Of a DNA stretch of 64,000 nt, positions 10,158-20,466 are shown one piece after another. Below the pieces are notes generated by a model. The model saw only the letters and a program-made list of their open reading frames with translations. It searched no databases and had not been told where the DNA came from. The translations under genes were made by a program, and so were the position numbers. Each line of letters begins with the position of its first letter. Positions within the stretch are counted from its first letter, which is position 1. The stretch is from Stomoxys calcitrans (lineage: Eukaryota; Arthropoda; Insecta; Diptera; Muscidae), in assembly GCF_963082655.1 (NCBI RefSeq), contig NC_081552.1:123294458-123358457 (forward strand), in the 5' to 3' direction.

Positions 10158-10793
10158 GATCGACATAAAATTTCACGACGATCAAGTTCAAATCGGTTCA
10201 TAACCTGATATAGCTGCCATATAAACCGATCTTGGGTCTTGACTTCTTGAGCCTCTAGAGGGCGCAATTCTTATCCAATTTGAATGAATTTTGGCACGTA
10301 GTATTTTGTTATGATATCCAACAACTGTATCAAATAAGGTTCAAATCGGTTCATAACCTGATATAGCTGTCATATAAATTGATCTGGGATCTTGACTTCT
10401 TGAGCCTCTAGAGGTTTCAATTATTATCTGATTTGCCTGAAATTTTGTACGATTCTCTCATGACCACCAACATACGTGTTTATTATGGTCTGAATCGGTC
10501 TATAGCCCGATACAGCTCCCGTATAAAACGATCTATCTATTTTACTTCTTGAGCCCCCAAAGGGCGCAATTCTAATTCGAATTGGGTGACATTTTTTACA
10601 GGTCTCCAATATATAATTTAATTGTGGTCCAAACCGGACCATATCTTGATATCGCTTTAATAGCACAGCAAATCTTTTCTTATATCCTTTTTTGCCTAAG
10701 AAGAGATGTCGGGAAAAGAACTCGACAAATGCGATCCATGGTGGAGGGTATATAATATTCGGCCCGGCCGAACTTAGCACGCTTTTACTTGTT
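10158..10793 (+). mobile_element. HINE-A 3' fragment (unit 2)
   Basis: Duplicate of 7585-8220, including the inverted 29-bp scar at its left end, the hairpin, and the ACTTGTT terminus. Confidence 0.8.
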
Positions 10794-11280
10794 ACTTATT
10801 ATAAATGTGTCGTGATGTCCAATTTTTTAATAAATTATGAGAATAATGGAAATAAACTTTTTTTATTTTAATTTTAAACCATATTGACCCTAACAACTCG
10901 CAAGAATTACGTAAGAGTTTACACATATGAACCAGTTGTCGAAGCAGCAAAACATGCATTCTGAACGCATCAACTGTTTCTTCAGGTATCAAAAAACGTT
11001 GACGTCTCATTTTATTTTTTACGTACGGGAATAAAATGAAGTCATTCGGTACCAAGTCAGGTCTATTTTTTGGAGCATTTCTTTCGAATGTTCATGCAAT
11101 ATTGAATGTATGCTGGTCTCACTAATGCCTAAGGTTGTCTCAATGTCAGGGTAGGTCACATGACAATCTTGCAATATCAGTTGGTGCACACCATCAATGG
11201 TTTTTGGAATATCAGCTAATTTTGGAAGACCTTCATGAAGTTTGTCTTGGAGTGAATTGAGACTTGGAGTGAATTGAGAC
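10794..11280 (-). pseudogene. mariner-like transposase relic (unit 2)
   Basis: Duplicate of 8221-8707 with the same internal deletion that joins the HTH region to the C-terminal region. Confidence 0.7.
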
Positions 11281-11336
11281 TAATTGGATCTTACATTAAA
11301 AAAAAACGCCATTTTTTTTAATTTAAGATCCAATTA
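11281..11336. repeat. complete 56-bp palindrome after unit 2
   Basis: The arms TAATTGGATCTTACATTAAA... and ...TTTAATTTAAGATCCAATTA pair with a single C/A mismatch around a CGCCA-type centre. The whole can form a long cruciform. Confidence 0.88.
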
Positions 11337-11842
11337 GACATTATTACGTACGATCGGATTTATTTCTATCTGGGTCAAATTCGCAATCCAATTGTATCCA
11401 ATTAGATCTAATTTGTTACAATTAGATCCAACCATCAAAAAAATCAAATTTAAATATAATAAAATTGTCAAATGGCAAAATATATGCCAAAAAAGATTTG
11501 CTCTTTCTAGTGTTAAGTTATGTCAAAAAGATATTTTAGGTGATAAAGTCAACTCGGAACATGGATTTTTTAAGTCCTAAAAAACCTTGAAAGGGAAAGG
11601 GATAATTAAAATACTATTTCATCGTTAACGTATGTAGCAAAATGATTATATAAATGAATACATAAAAAATAAATATTCAAATACGATTGGAAAGTGAATT
11701 GCAAGTGTAATATTTTTCTCTTAGTTTGACTAAAGAATACATATTTCCTGTTTTGCTGTTAATATATTTTGCTGTTTGTATATTTTTTATATATTTTTCT
11801 TTTTGAAAAAGTGAATATATACAACAATCCATTAAAATGAAA
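11337..11842. other. AT-rich DNA, nothing recognised
   Basis: Several short runs repeat the TTAGATC/AATTGGATC motif of the preceding palindrome (11390-11440). No gene or complete repeat is identified. Confidence 0.45.
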
Positions 11843-12630
11843 AACAAGTAAAAGCGTGCTAAGTTCGGCCGGGCCGAATTTTATATACCCTCCACCATGG
11901 ATCGCATTTGTCGAGTTCTTTTCCCGGCATCTCTTCTTAGGCAAAAAAAAGGATATAACAAAAAATTTGCTCTGCTATTAGAGCGATATCAAGATATGGT
12001 CCGGTTTGGACCACAATTTAATTATATGTTGGAGACCTGTGTAAAATGTCAGACAATTAGTATCGGGCTATAGACCGATTCAGACCATAATAAACACGTA
12101 TGTTGATGGTCATGAGAGAATAGTACGAAATTTCATTCCAATCGGATAAGAATTGCGCACTCTAGGGGCTCAAGAAGTCAAAACCCAAGATCGGTTTATA
12201 TGACAGCTATATCAGGATATGAACCGATTTGAACCATACTTGGCGCAGTTGTTGGATAGCAAAACACGTCGTGCAAAATTTCATTATAATCGGATAAGAA
12301 TTGCGCACTCTAGAGGCTCAAGAAGTCAAGATCCAAGATCGGTTTATATGGCAGCTATATCAAAACATGGACCGATATGGCCCATTTACAATACCAACCG
12401 ACCTACACTAATAGGAAGTATTTGTGCAAAATTTCAAGCGGCTAGCTTTACTCCTTCGGAAGTTAGCGTGCTTTCGACAGACGGATGGACGGACATGGCT
12501 AAATCGACTTAAAACGACGTGACGATCAAGAATATATATGCTTTATGGGGTCTCAGACGAATATTTCGAGTAGTTACAAACAGAATGACGAAATTAGTAT
12601 ACCCCCCATCCTATGGTGGAGCGTATAAAA
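11843..12630 (-). mobile_element. HINE-A copy, short
   Basis: A complete-looking element in reverse orientation. It starts AACAAGTAAAAGCGTGC with the hairpin TTCGGCCGGGCCGAA, has two to three ~153-bp monomers and a reduced GGAC microsatellite, and ends ...CCCCCCATCCTATGGTGGA. The first monomer is shortened at about 12050. Confidence 0.85.
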
Positions 12631-12879
12631 ATTTACTCATTATCCAAAGCAGAAAAGTACATTTGAAATGTTTTCTTAATAATTCAATTAAGTTGCAAAA
12701 AACTTTAATCCATTTCTATTTATTTTTTGAATCTAGAGACTAACATCGTCCATTTTTTTATTATTTTATTCTAAAACGCCGTACACCTGGTTTATATTCT
12801 TTTATGCTAGGACGCAATCATTGAATATACGTTACATATCTTTGGCTCCAATTATTACCAAAATATTAAAATTAAAGAC
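12631..12879. other. AT-rich DNA, nothing recognised
   Basis: No supportable feature. Confidence 0.4.
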
Positions 12880-13083
12880 AAAATCTTTAACTTTGAGTAA
12901 ACTTTTTGGAGTGTAGTGCAAAGTTCACCTATTTCGTACCTTTTTGGTACCTTAATGTACTACTTTCCAAAAACTCATATAGTCTCCCAATTAAGGTTGT
13001 CATATTGTATCTATATACCAAAATTCAGAGCTCTGGCTCAATTAACAAAGAACGAACCAAATAGTACCAATTGTCTTACAGCA
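12880..13083 (+). repeat. Rep-T copy 1, left part
   Basis: The modules 'ttcgtacctttttggtacc', 'ccaaaaactcatatag', 'aaattcagagctctggctca' and 'agtaccaattg' match the 3' parts of Rep-T copies at 23.4 and 25.1 kb. The sequence is cut by LINE-alpha copy 2 at about 13084 and resumes at 15692. Confidence 0.75.
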
Positions 13084-13990
13084 CTTAATATTGGTAACTC
13101 CCCTACCTTTGTTAATAGGATTAGGGAGGAGGATTAAGTTGTCACAATATGTTCGGAATATCTAATTGATGAAGTTCAAGACTGGAGCGTCTCCATATAG
13201 CACTTCTTCGGACCATCGCTACATTAGGTTTAGAATAGCACGGTCAGCGCCGAATTCGAGAAGCTTCCGTAATACAATGAAAACCAAGTGGCCAAAATTC
13301 GGAAGACTACTCAGAAGAAGACTTGTGCAAGATAATTTAGATCGTCCAAGCATAGAAAACATTGACGACAATGTCAACAGGATTACGATTGCACTAGGGG
13401 AGTCTTTCAGAAATATTTGTCCTCTTTGAGAAAGGAAACCCGCCCAAGAAAAACTCTGTATGACCTGGGAGATTCGCAACATCGGGAAAGAGGTCAGCAG
13501 ACTTTATAAGAGAGCACACACTGTTCAAGGAATACAATAAGATTACCAGAGCGGCAAAGCGTGCCTTCTGGAAGCTTTTCGGCGATCAGGTCGATAGCGT
13601 TAATGACACCGCCGATATGAAAAAGTTGCTCTCAGAAACCCATGTCCAAACTGCAACGTTAGTAGACGACTCACGGAGACACTAGAATCTGGGAATAATG
13701 AGATTTATCTACTCAAAACCATGAAACGCATGATAAAGAATAGGACATCCAGCGAACTGTTTAAATACAAACAGTATGCTTATGTCAAGGGAAGGTCTTT
13801 GGAGACTGCCCTGCACGAGGTTGTACATAAAATAGAAGAATCCTTCGATGCCAAAACGTACACCTTGGCGGTATGCATTGGCATCGAGGGGGCTTTTAAT
13901 AATGTGCGGACCGACACAATAATCCAATCTTTAGACCAGTATCGGGTAGACCCGGTCTTTAGAGACTGGATAAACCATAGCTAAGGAACA
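13084..13990 (+). pseudogene. LINE-alpha ORF2: end of endonuclease and RT fingers (broken)
   Basis: The fragmented frames give 'LNIGNSPTFVNRIREED', 'TSSDHRYIRFRIARSAP' (the SDH catalytic motif of the endonuclease is kept) and a linker. After a deletion of the RT fingers comes 'YAYVKGRSLETALHEVVHKIEESF' with motif A 'IGIEGAFNN'. The catalytic aspartate of motif A is replaced by glycine; copy 1 has glutamate at the same position. The region 13430-13700 is frameshifted repeatedly. Confidence 0.75.
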
Positions 13991-14160
13991 TAATGAACCA
14001 TATGATAAGAGAGTTAGGCATAGGTCACGACACAGGGGAGCATTTTATCGCCAGTCCTATGGGTGATCACCATAAATAACCTATTACGGATGCTGACTGA
14101 GGAGGGATTTGAACCCGTTGGATCCGAACCAATGCTGACCTAGAAAAGACTGTTATCTGC

Positions 14161-14757
14161 TTGTTCACGAGAAGGACAAAGATGAGCCAATTTAACATAC
14201 CACGTTTCCTCAATAGAACGACTTCGGTATCTGACAAAGTTAAATACTTAGGAGTGATCTTAGACAGGAAACTGAATGGAAAGTGTCACATTCAGGAGCG
14301 TACCGAGAAGGCTCACAGATGCTGGGCACTATGTAGACGGGCCGTAGGCTCGAAATGGGACATGAAATGGGGCGTGATTAGACCAATACTTACTTACGCC
14401 ACAGTGGTTTGGTGGACAACGATGGAGAAAAAGTGCAACGTTAGCACCATACAACAAGTTCAGAAAACATGTTGTATTGGCACAGGCAGAGCGATGACGA
14501 CCACGCCCAATAGGGCATTGGAGACTTTTTTAAATATCCGACCCATTGACATACAAATTAAGTGTGAGGCAGTCACTGCGGCTATGAAACTTAAGGCGAT
14601 GGGAGAATGGGTAGAGGATAGGAGCAGGTCATACTATCGCGGTACAATTGAGGCAACGATAGGAAATCTAGAAGGAATGGAAGAGGTTTTCGATCGGATA
14701 CATGAGGCGATCCTTGAGGTCGTGTGCAAGACACTGCTGGCAGCGGCACAGTCTTAG
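14161..14757 (+). pseudogene. LINE-alpha ORF2: RT thumb/connection region
   Basis: A 198-residue frame begins just after the lost YADD motif: 'FTRRTKMSQFNIPRF', 'VSDKVKYLGVILDRKLNGKCHI' and 'AHRCWALCRRAVGSKW'. This is the thumb and connection typical of LINE reverse transcriptases, followed by 'TPNRALETFLNIRPIDI'. The methionine at the frame start is internal to the original ORF2, so this was never a separate protein. RNase H follows after a stop at 14757. Confidence 0.8.
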
Positions 14758-15130
14758 ACTAACGGAACCCTATTGGCATCTGGAAGATCATGCTACACGG
14801 ATGGATCAAAGCTAGAGAACAGAGTGGACTTGGGAGTCTACATGTGAACCCAGGGACTGAGATCTGTTTTAGACTGCCTGACCTGCAGGCGGTGATCCGG
14901 GTGACCACGGAATGCGTGAGGTGGTTTGCTTCTAACGCGAAGACGTCGAATATGAACATATTTACGGACAGTAAACTAGCTATAAGGGCAATAACAACAA
15001 GAATGGTAAATTCATGAAGAGTCTTGGGGTGTAAGAAGGAGAATATCGCCTTCTCTGAGAATGGCACGATCTGCATCGCTTGGTTGCCTGGCCATAGCGG
15101 AGTAAGGGGGTGTAAAAAGCAGTCGGTTTG
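14758..15130 (+). pseudogene. LINE-alpha ORF2: RNase H domain (broken)
   Basis: In changing frames the region shows 'CYTDGSKLENRV' (first catalytic Asp, at about 14793), 'FTDSKLAIRAIT' (14950-15000, a second catalytic Asp) and 'WLPGHSGVRG' (about 15080, the histidine motif). These are the hallmarks of a LINE-encoded ribonuclease H, which removes template RNA. At least three frameshifts or stops occur. Confidence 0.78.
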
Positions 15131-15574
15131 CCAGTGAAGGCCAGAGGACTACCGTCAATAAACTTGGTTAACCCGAAGCCTTTCGGGTTTACGCAATACG
15201 AGTAAGAACGTGGGTTACGCTGAGGAGCAGCAAAACTGTCGGCAGGACGATTAAAATGCAAAGGGGAGCCCCGGATTGTGAGAAAACGTGGCTATTACTG
15301 AAAGGTGGTCTGTACAGCTTTCTGTATCATGGCGGAACACATAGGACTACGAGCTCACTTATGCAAAATCGGTGCGCCAACTCATAGCATGTGTGGGGCA
15401 TGCGCGAGAGATAATGAGACGTTGAAGCATTTCCTATGTCAGTGCCCGGCTTTTGCGGCTAACAGACATCAGCTCTTAGGTGGGGACACAATACCAGACA
15501 TAAACCTACTAAGATGCGTGGTATGGAAAACAATAAGTGATTTTGTAAGCAGCACGGAATTCCAGGCTTAAAGT
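15131..15574 (+). pseudogene. LINE-alpha ORF2: C-terminal zinc-finger region
   Basis: The last frame ends 'HSMCGACARDNETLKHFLCQCPAFAANRHQLLG...FVSSTEFQA*'. The C-x2-C...H-x4-C spacing is the terminal CCHC-like finger found at the end of ORF2 in many I/LOA/Jockey-type LINEs. The stop at about 15571 probably marks the true end of ORF2. A ~115-bp 3' untranslated tail follows. Confidence 0.75.
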
Positions 15575-15691
15575 TTATTTTTCAATGGTACTTTTTAGCG
15601 CATAACAAGCTGATTACTGGCTTAGGTATGTGTTCATAGTGGCATGGGGCGAATTAATATCCACACCTCCTTTTTATCGCTACCTAACCTA

Positions 15692-16030
15692 TCCAATTGC
15701 GGCACTCTAACATACTATTTATTCATCTTCAGCTATTATTTTGAAAATATTCTTACACCAAATATCATTTTTTCGAGACGCTCTTTAATTTGAGCCCCAA
15801 TTGATTCTCCTAGAACTTTCTGTTCGCGCCAGCAAAGACACCATTTCGTACTATTTGGTATTTTTAGTACATAAACGTACGAATATCATAAAATCCTGTC
15901 TTATCCCGTGCCTATGGCCCAAGACCAACATTCGTGCAAATTTCATGATTCTAGCTTTAGCCGTTTGTGCTGGGCGATGATTAGGACGTAAGTAATCAGT
16001 CAGTCATGCGTCTCTTTTATATATGTATAT
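15692..16030 (+). repeat. Rep-T copy 1, right part
   Basis: Continuation of Rep-T after the LINE. It ends with 'cagtcagtcatgcgtctc' and 'ttttatatatgtata', the same 3' end found at 23.70 and 25.53 kb. Confidence 0.72.
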
Positions 16031-18070
16031 GGAGAACAGCATACCCCCTGTCCGCTTCGCTACTTCGTTTCAGTGGTACCAAGATATAATAAATTTTTTA
16101 CCACTTTAGTATAATTTCGTACAATTTTAAATTTTTCCTATGAATTTTTACGAACTTAAAAAAAAAACTTGTAGTCGCCCAATATATTTTGCCAAGTTTA
16201 ACTGTATTCTAATATTGGGCACTATAACTCATTTCATCATGAAAGTACAATTTTGTATGTTTTAAAACCTAAAGTGCGATTTTTAAAATATCTTCAAGTG
16301 GCCAGATATATGCTGTCAATATGAACCTGCATACCAAATTTCAGAACTCTCTCTCTCAATCCGTATATGAAGTACGTTTTAGCAAAATAAATGTACGATT
16401 AAAAAAACACTTCCTGTTGTCCGATATATTCTGTCAAAGTGAACATGTGTGCAAAGTGTACGTTTTAGTAAATAAATGCACGAATTTAAATAAAAAAAAT
16501 TCTAGTCGCCCAGTATATACTGAGAAGGTGTACACGTAACCAATTTTGGGCGCTTTAGCTCAATTCGTAATTAAAATAACATTTTGTACCGAAGTATACG
16601 ATTTTGAAAATAATCTTCTAGTCGCCCAATATACTCCCATACTGTCAAGGTGTAAATGTATCGAAATTTCAGAGTTCTAGCGCAATCCGAAATCCAAAAA
16701 ATAGTCTGTTCGCCCGATACATACTGTCGAAGTGTAATTGTATCACAATTTAGAGAGCTGTAGCTCAATTTGTAAAGAATTTAGCATTTTCTACGTTTAA
16801 GTACCTTAATGTATGAATATCAAAAAAATGTGTACCCGTAACTCAATTTTGAGCGCGTTAGCTCAAATCGCAAAGAAGGTATCGCTTTGGGAGTTTTAGT
16901 ACCTAAATGTACCAATTTCAATAAAAAAACTTTATTTTGCCTGTCAAGGTGTACCTGCATACCAAAAACAGAGATCTAGCTCAATCTGTAAAAAAGTACA
17001 ATTTTGTATGTTTTGGTACCTTAAATACGAATTTAAAAAAAGTGCTTATGTTGCCCGATGTATACTGCATCCCAAATACCAGTAAACAGGAGTGGGGATC
17101 TTCCAGTCAGACGTGAAGTGGGGTTAGAGCGGCTGTTGCTTTGAGAAAAGAGAGGCGGTGACGCCACTGGAGGAATTCCCTCAGTCGATGCTGTGTGGAC
17201 TATAATAATATGCGATGAACTAGTCTTATTATTCCTCATAGAGCGAGGAATAATAAGTTAGATGACGAGAAGGTAAACCCAATGAAAAAGAGTTAGAAAA
17301 AAAATAACGCAATGGTAAAGTTCGGGTATTGATATAGAGACACTAGTTTTACAACGAGAGAAAGAGTAGAGATGTGTTGCTCACCTTGCTGCGGTTGTAG
17401 AAAGAGTGGGAAGTTCATTAGAAAAGAATTGCAGATGAGCTTAAGTACTAAAAATGGCTTAAGATTAGAAATTCACAATGGGTACACTTAGTGCTAATAG
17501 ATATTTTCTTACGTGCTACAAATTCATTTACAATTCACAATTTGACTTCATATACTTCGACTTATTCTACGATATATATGTACTTAAATTAAAGGGACAA
17601 ATTCAAATTTGTCCAACCAGAAAGTGCCATTTCGTTCGCATAGTACTTAAATGTACGATTTTGAAAATAATCTTCTGGTCGCCCAATAAATACTTTCATG
17701 GCGGACTTGAATCCCAATTTTAAGAGCACTAGCTCAATCCGTAAAAATAGTACCAATTATAGCACTATATTTAATTTATGGTAAATTTTTTACTGTTTGG
17801 TGTCAAAGTGCACGAATTTTCAAAAAATAATTTAGTCACACATGAAATATATTCTAGTTGTACTACATGCCAAATTTCAGAACTTTAGCTAAATCAGTAC
17901 CAAATGGTACTAATTGCTGCACTAAATGTTTGTTGTTCCCCTTTCCGTACTATTTGTCAATTTTTTTCTTTTCGTCCCAATTAATTCGCAATAGATGTCT
18001 TTATTCCAGATTTGGAAATTCTAACTCTATCCTTATCACCCTGTGTGAAGGTCACTATTTTCGTACCTTT
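16031..18070 (+). repeat. Rep-T copy 2, left part
   Basis: The copy begins with 'cccctgtccgcttcgctac' and consists of degenerate ~120-bp monomers: 'gtacctaaatgtacgaattt', 'tagtcgcccaatatata', 'tgtcaaggtgtacctgcat' and 'ctcaatccgtaaagaaagta'. BEL/Pao interrupts it at about 18071 and it resumes at 23371. Without insertions the copy would be about 2.4 kb. Confidence 0.72.
17085..17585. other. unidentified insertion inside Rep-T copy 2
   Basis: Between two normal Rep-T monomers lies about 500 bp of different sequence, with higher GC and no monomer modules. It carries a perfect 13-bp inverted repeat CTTATTATTCCTC / GAGGAATAATAAG (17225-17237 and 17245-17257) with a 7-base loop. A solo LTR or a small DNA element are possibilities; no target duplication was established. 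Confidence 0.45.
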
Positions 18071-18071
18071 A

Positions 18072-18383
18072 TGCCACAAGTTTGTATGATTACCCAGTTC
18101 CTCCAATTGAAACTAAATGGCTGCTGTGATTGCTAGTTCCTCCAAATGAAACCAAAGGGCTGCTGTGATTGCCAGTTCCTCCAAATGAAACCAAAGGCTG
18201 CTGTTCAGCAATAAGGGCAATATAGACTGAGTACAAAATAACTTATAATGATAACGTTCTCCATATGCTTGTAAAGGTACCAACATTTTTGCAATACGAA
18301 TTTCAGTCTCAAAACTGCATTTTTTTACACAAAGTTTCATATAATGCAATGAGTAGCGGCGAACAGCAATAAACAAAAAGATT
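18072..18383 (-). repeat. BEL/Pao 3' LTR (left flank)
   Basis: It shares with the right flank 'gccacaagttt', 'cccagttcctccaattgaaa', 'gactgagtacaaaataac', 'cgttctccatatgcttg' and 'aacagcaataaa'. It contains three copies of a ~37-bp minisatellite ('gctgctgtgattgcc.gttcctccaaatgaaacc-like'); the right flank has two. The exact LTR ends (TG...CA) are not clear. Confidence 0.65.
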
Positions 18384-18386
18384 TTC

Positions 18387-18586
18387 TGCTTTTGGTCAAC
18401 GATGTAATTGGTGTAAAAGAACATCATTATGTTTCTCTCAATGCGGAAGTAAAGCGCCCAGTAGGAATTAAACTATATGATGCCAACGAGAAATCTAAAG
18501 TTTATTCATTTTAGCCCTCAACATCATTAGGAAGACCTAAGGGATCATATAAACTTGCTACTTCAGCTAAAATTGTTCTCCTTGTA
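18387..18586 (-). pseudogene. BEL/Pao pol fragment
   Basis: The minus strand encodes 'TILAEVASLYDPLGLPND', the conserved stretch that follows the RT domain in Pao pol proteins. It is the direct downstream continuation of the RT at 21253 once the HINE-A and MITE insertions are removed. A stop follows, and everything downstream (RNase H, integrase) is deleted up to the LTR. Confidence 0.72.
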
Positions 18587-18818
18587 TGGTTGCCCAAAAA
18601 GTAATTGCGGATTTTTCATATAGTCGGCGTTGACAATTTTTTTCACAGCTTGTGACTTGTAATTGCATTCTTTCTTCTGTCAGTTATCAGCTGTTACTTT
18701 TCGCTTGCTTTAGAAAACAAGTGAAAAAAGTATATTTGATTAAAGTTCATTCTAAGTTTTATTAAAAAAGCATTTACTTTCTTTTAAAAAATCCGCAATT
18801 ACTTTTTTGGCAACCCAA
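18587..18818. mobile_element. mariner-derived MITE, 232 bp
   Basis: The left end (TA)TGGTTGCCCAAAAAGTAATT and right end AATCCGCAATTAC...GGCAACCCAA(TA) form ~28-bp terminal inverted repeats. TA dinucleotides flank both ends (18585-18586, 18819-18820). The internal part retains 5' and 3' untranslated sequence of a mariner. The last ~90 bp match the right end of the mariner at 6020-6109, so it is a deletion derivative mobilised by that transposase type. Confidence 0.88.
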
Positions 18819-18855
18819 TAGTTTATGATGATTGTTGCTGGCAATCGTAAAAAAA

Positions 18856-20466
18856 AACAAGTAAAAGCGTGCTAAGTTCGGCCGTGCCGAATCTTATATA
18901 CCCTCCACCATGGATCGCATTTGTCGAGTTCTTTTCCCGGCATCTCTTCTTAGGCAAAAAAGGATATAAGAAAAGAGTTGCTCTGCTATTAAAACGATTT
19001 CAAGATATGGTCCGGTTCGGACCACAATTAAATTATATGTTGGAGACCTGTGCAAAATTTCAGCCAATTCGTATAAGAATTGCGCCCATTGGGGCTCACG
19101 AAGTAAAATAGAGAGAACGATTTATATGGGATCTGTATCGGGCTATAGACCTTCAGACCATAATAAACACGTTTGTTGATGGTCATGAGAGGATCCATCG
19201 TACAAAATTTCAGGCATATCGGATAATAATTGCGTCCTCTAGGGGTCAAGAAGTCAAGAGCCCAGATAGGTTTATATGGCAGCCATATCAGGTTATGAAC
19301 GGATTTGAACCTTATTTGACATAATAAAATACGTCATGCAAAATTTCAGCCAAATCAGATAGGAATTGCGCCCTCTAGAAGCTCAAGAAGTCAAATCCCC
19401 AGATCTGTTTATATGACAGCTATATCAGGTTATAAACCGATTTCAACCATACTTGGCACAGTTGTTGGATATCATAACGAAATACTTCGTGCAAAAATTC
19501 ATTCAAATCGGATAAGAATTGTGCCCTCTAGAGGCTCAAGAAGTCAAGACCCAAGATCGGTTTATATGGCAGCTATATCAGGTTATTTACCGATTTAAAC
19601 CATACTTAGCACAGTTGTTGGGTATCATAGCAAAACACGTCGTGCAAAATTTCATTCCAATAGGATAAGAATTGCGCCCTCTAGAGGCTCAAGAAGTCAA
19701 GACCCAAGATCGGTTTATATGGCAGCTATATCAGGTTATGAACCGATTTGAACCATACTTGGCACAGTTGTTGGATATAATAACAAGACACGTCGTGCAA
19801 AATTTCATTTCAATCAGATAAGAATTGCGCACTCTAGAGGCTCAAGAAGTCAAGACCCAAGATCGGTTTATATGGCAGCTATATCAGGTTATTGACCGAT
19901 TTAAACCATACTTGGCACAGTTGTTGGATATCATAACAAAACACGTCGTACAAAATTTCATTCTGATCGGATAAGAATTGCGCACGCTAGAGGCTCAAGA
20001 AGTCAAGACCCAAGATCGGTTTATATGGCAGCTATATCAGGTTATGAACCGATTTGAACTATACTAAGCACAGTTGTTGGACATCATAGCAAAACACGTC
20101 GTGCAAAATTTCATTCCAATCGGATAAGAATTGCGCACTCTAGAGGCTCAAGAAGTCAAGACCCCAGATCGGTTTATATGGCAGCTATATCAAAACATGG
20201 ACCGATATGGCCCATTTACAATACCAACCGACCTACACTAATAAGAATTATTTGTGCAAAATTTCAAGCGGCTAGCTTTACTCCTTCGGAAGTTAGCGTG
20301 CTTTCGACAGACAGACGAACGGACGGACGGACATGACTAGATCGACATAAAATGTCACGACGATCTAGAATATATATACTTTATGGGGTCTCAGACGTAT
20401 ATTTCGAGTAGTTACAAACAGAATGACGAAATTAGTATACCCCCCATCTTATGGTGGAGGGTATAA
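18856..20466 (-). mobile_element. HINE-A copy, eight monomers
   Basis: Reverse orientation and complete. It has the hairpin end AACAAGTAAAAGCGTGC/TTCGGCCGTGCCGAA (one hairpin base changed), about eight ~153-bp monomers, a short GGAC microsatellite at 20310-20335, and the 5' end ...CCCCCCATCTTATGGTGGAG at 20440-20466. It is inserted in BEL/Pao pol. Confidence 0.88.

Larger units (their letters stand above)
8751..11323. repeat. tandem duplication, unit 2
   Basis: Direct repeat of 6178-8750, see unit 1. Unit 2 is followed by the completed right arm of the palindrome and then by single-copy-looking DNA. Confidence 0.9.
13084..15691 (+). mobile_element. LINE-alpha copy 2, 5'-truncated
   Basis: The element starts inside the endonuclease domain and runs to a 3' end of the form ...TTATCGCTACCTAACCTA. 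It sits inside Rep-T. Flanking CCAATTG...GCACT stretches (13067-13085 and 15693-15707) look like a decayed target-site duplication. 5' truncation is the usual outcome of target-primed reverse transcription. The ORF is riddled with stops and deletions: RT motifs B and C and part of the palm are missing between about 13990 and 14160. Confidence 0.85.

Noticed and set aside
18869..19111. Recurring ~80-residue frame beginning MLSSAGPNLIYPP in many places
   Set aside because: It is the translated 3' end of HINE-A. The frame breaks in different copies and no purifying selection is apparent by eye, so it is not a conserved small protein.
19618..20230. Regular direct repeats resembling a CRISPR array
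   Set aside because: The ~153-bp units have no short repeat/spacer alternation; they are transposon monomers in a eukaryotic genome.
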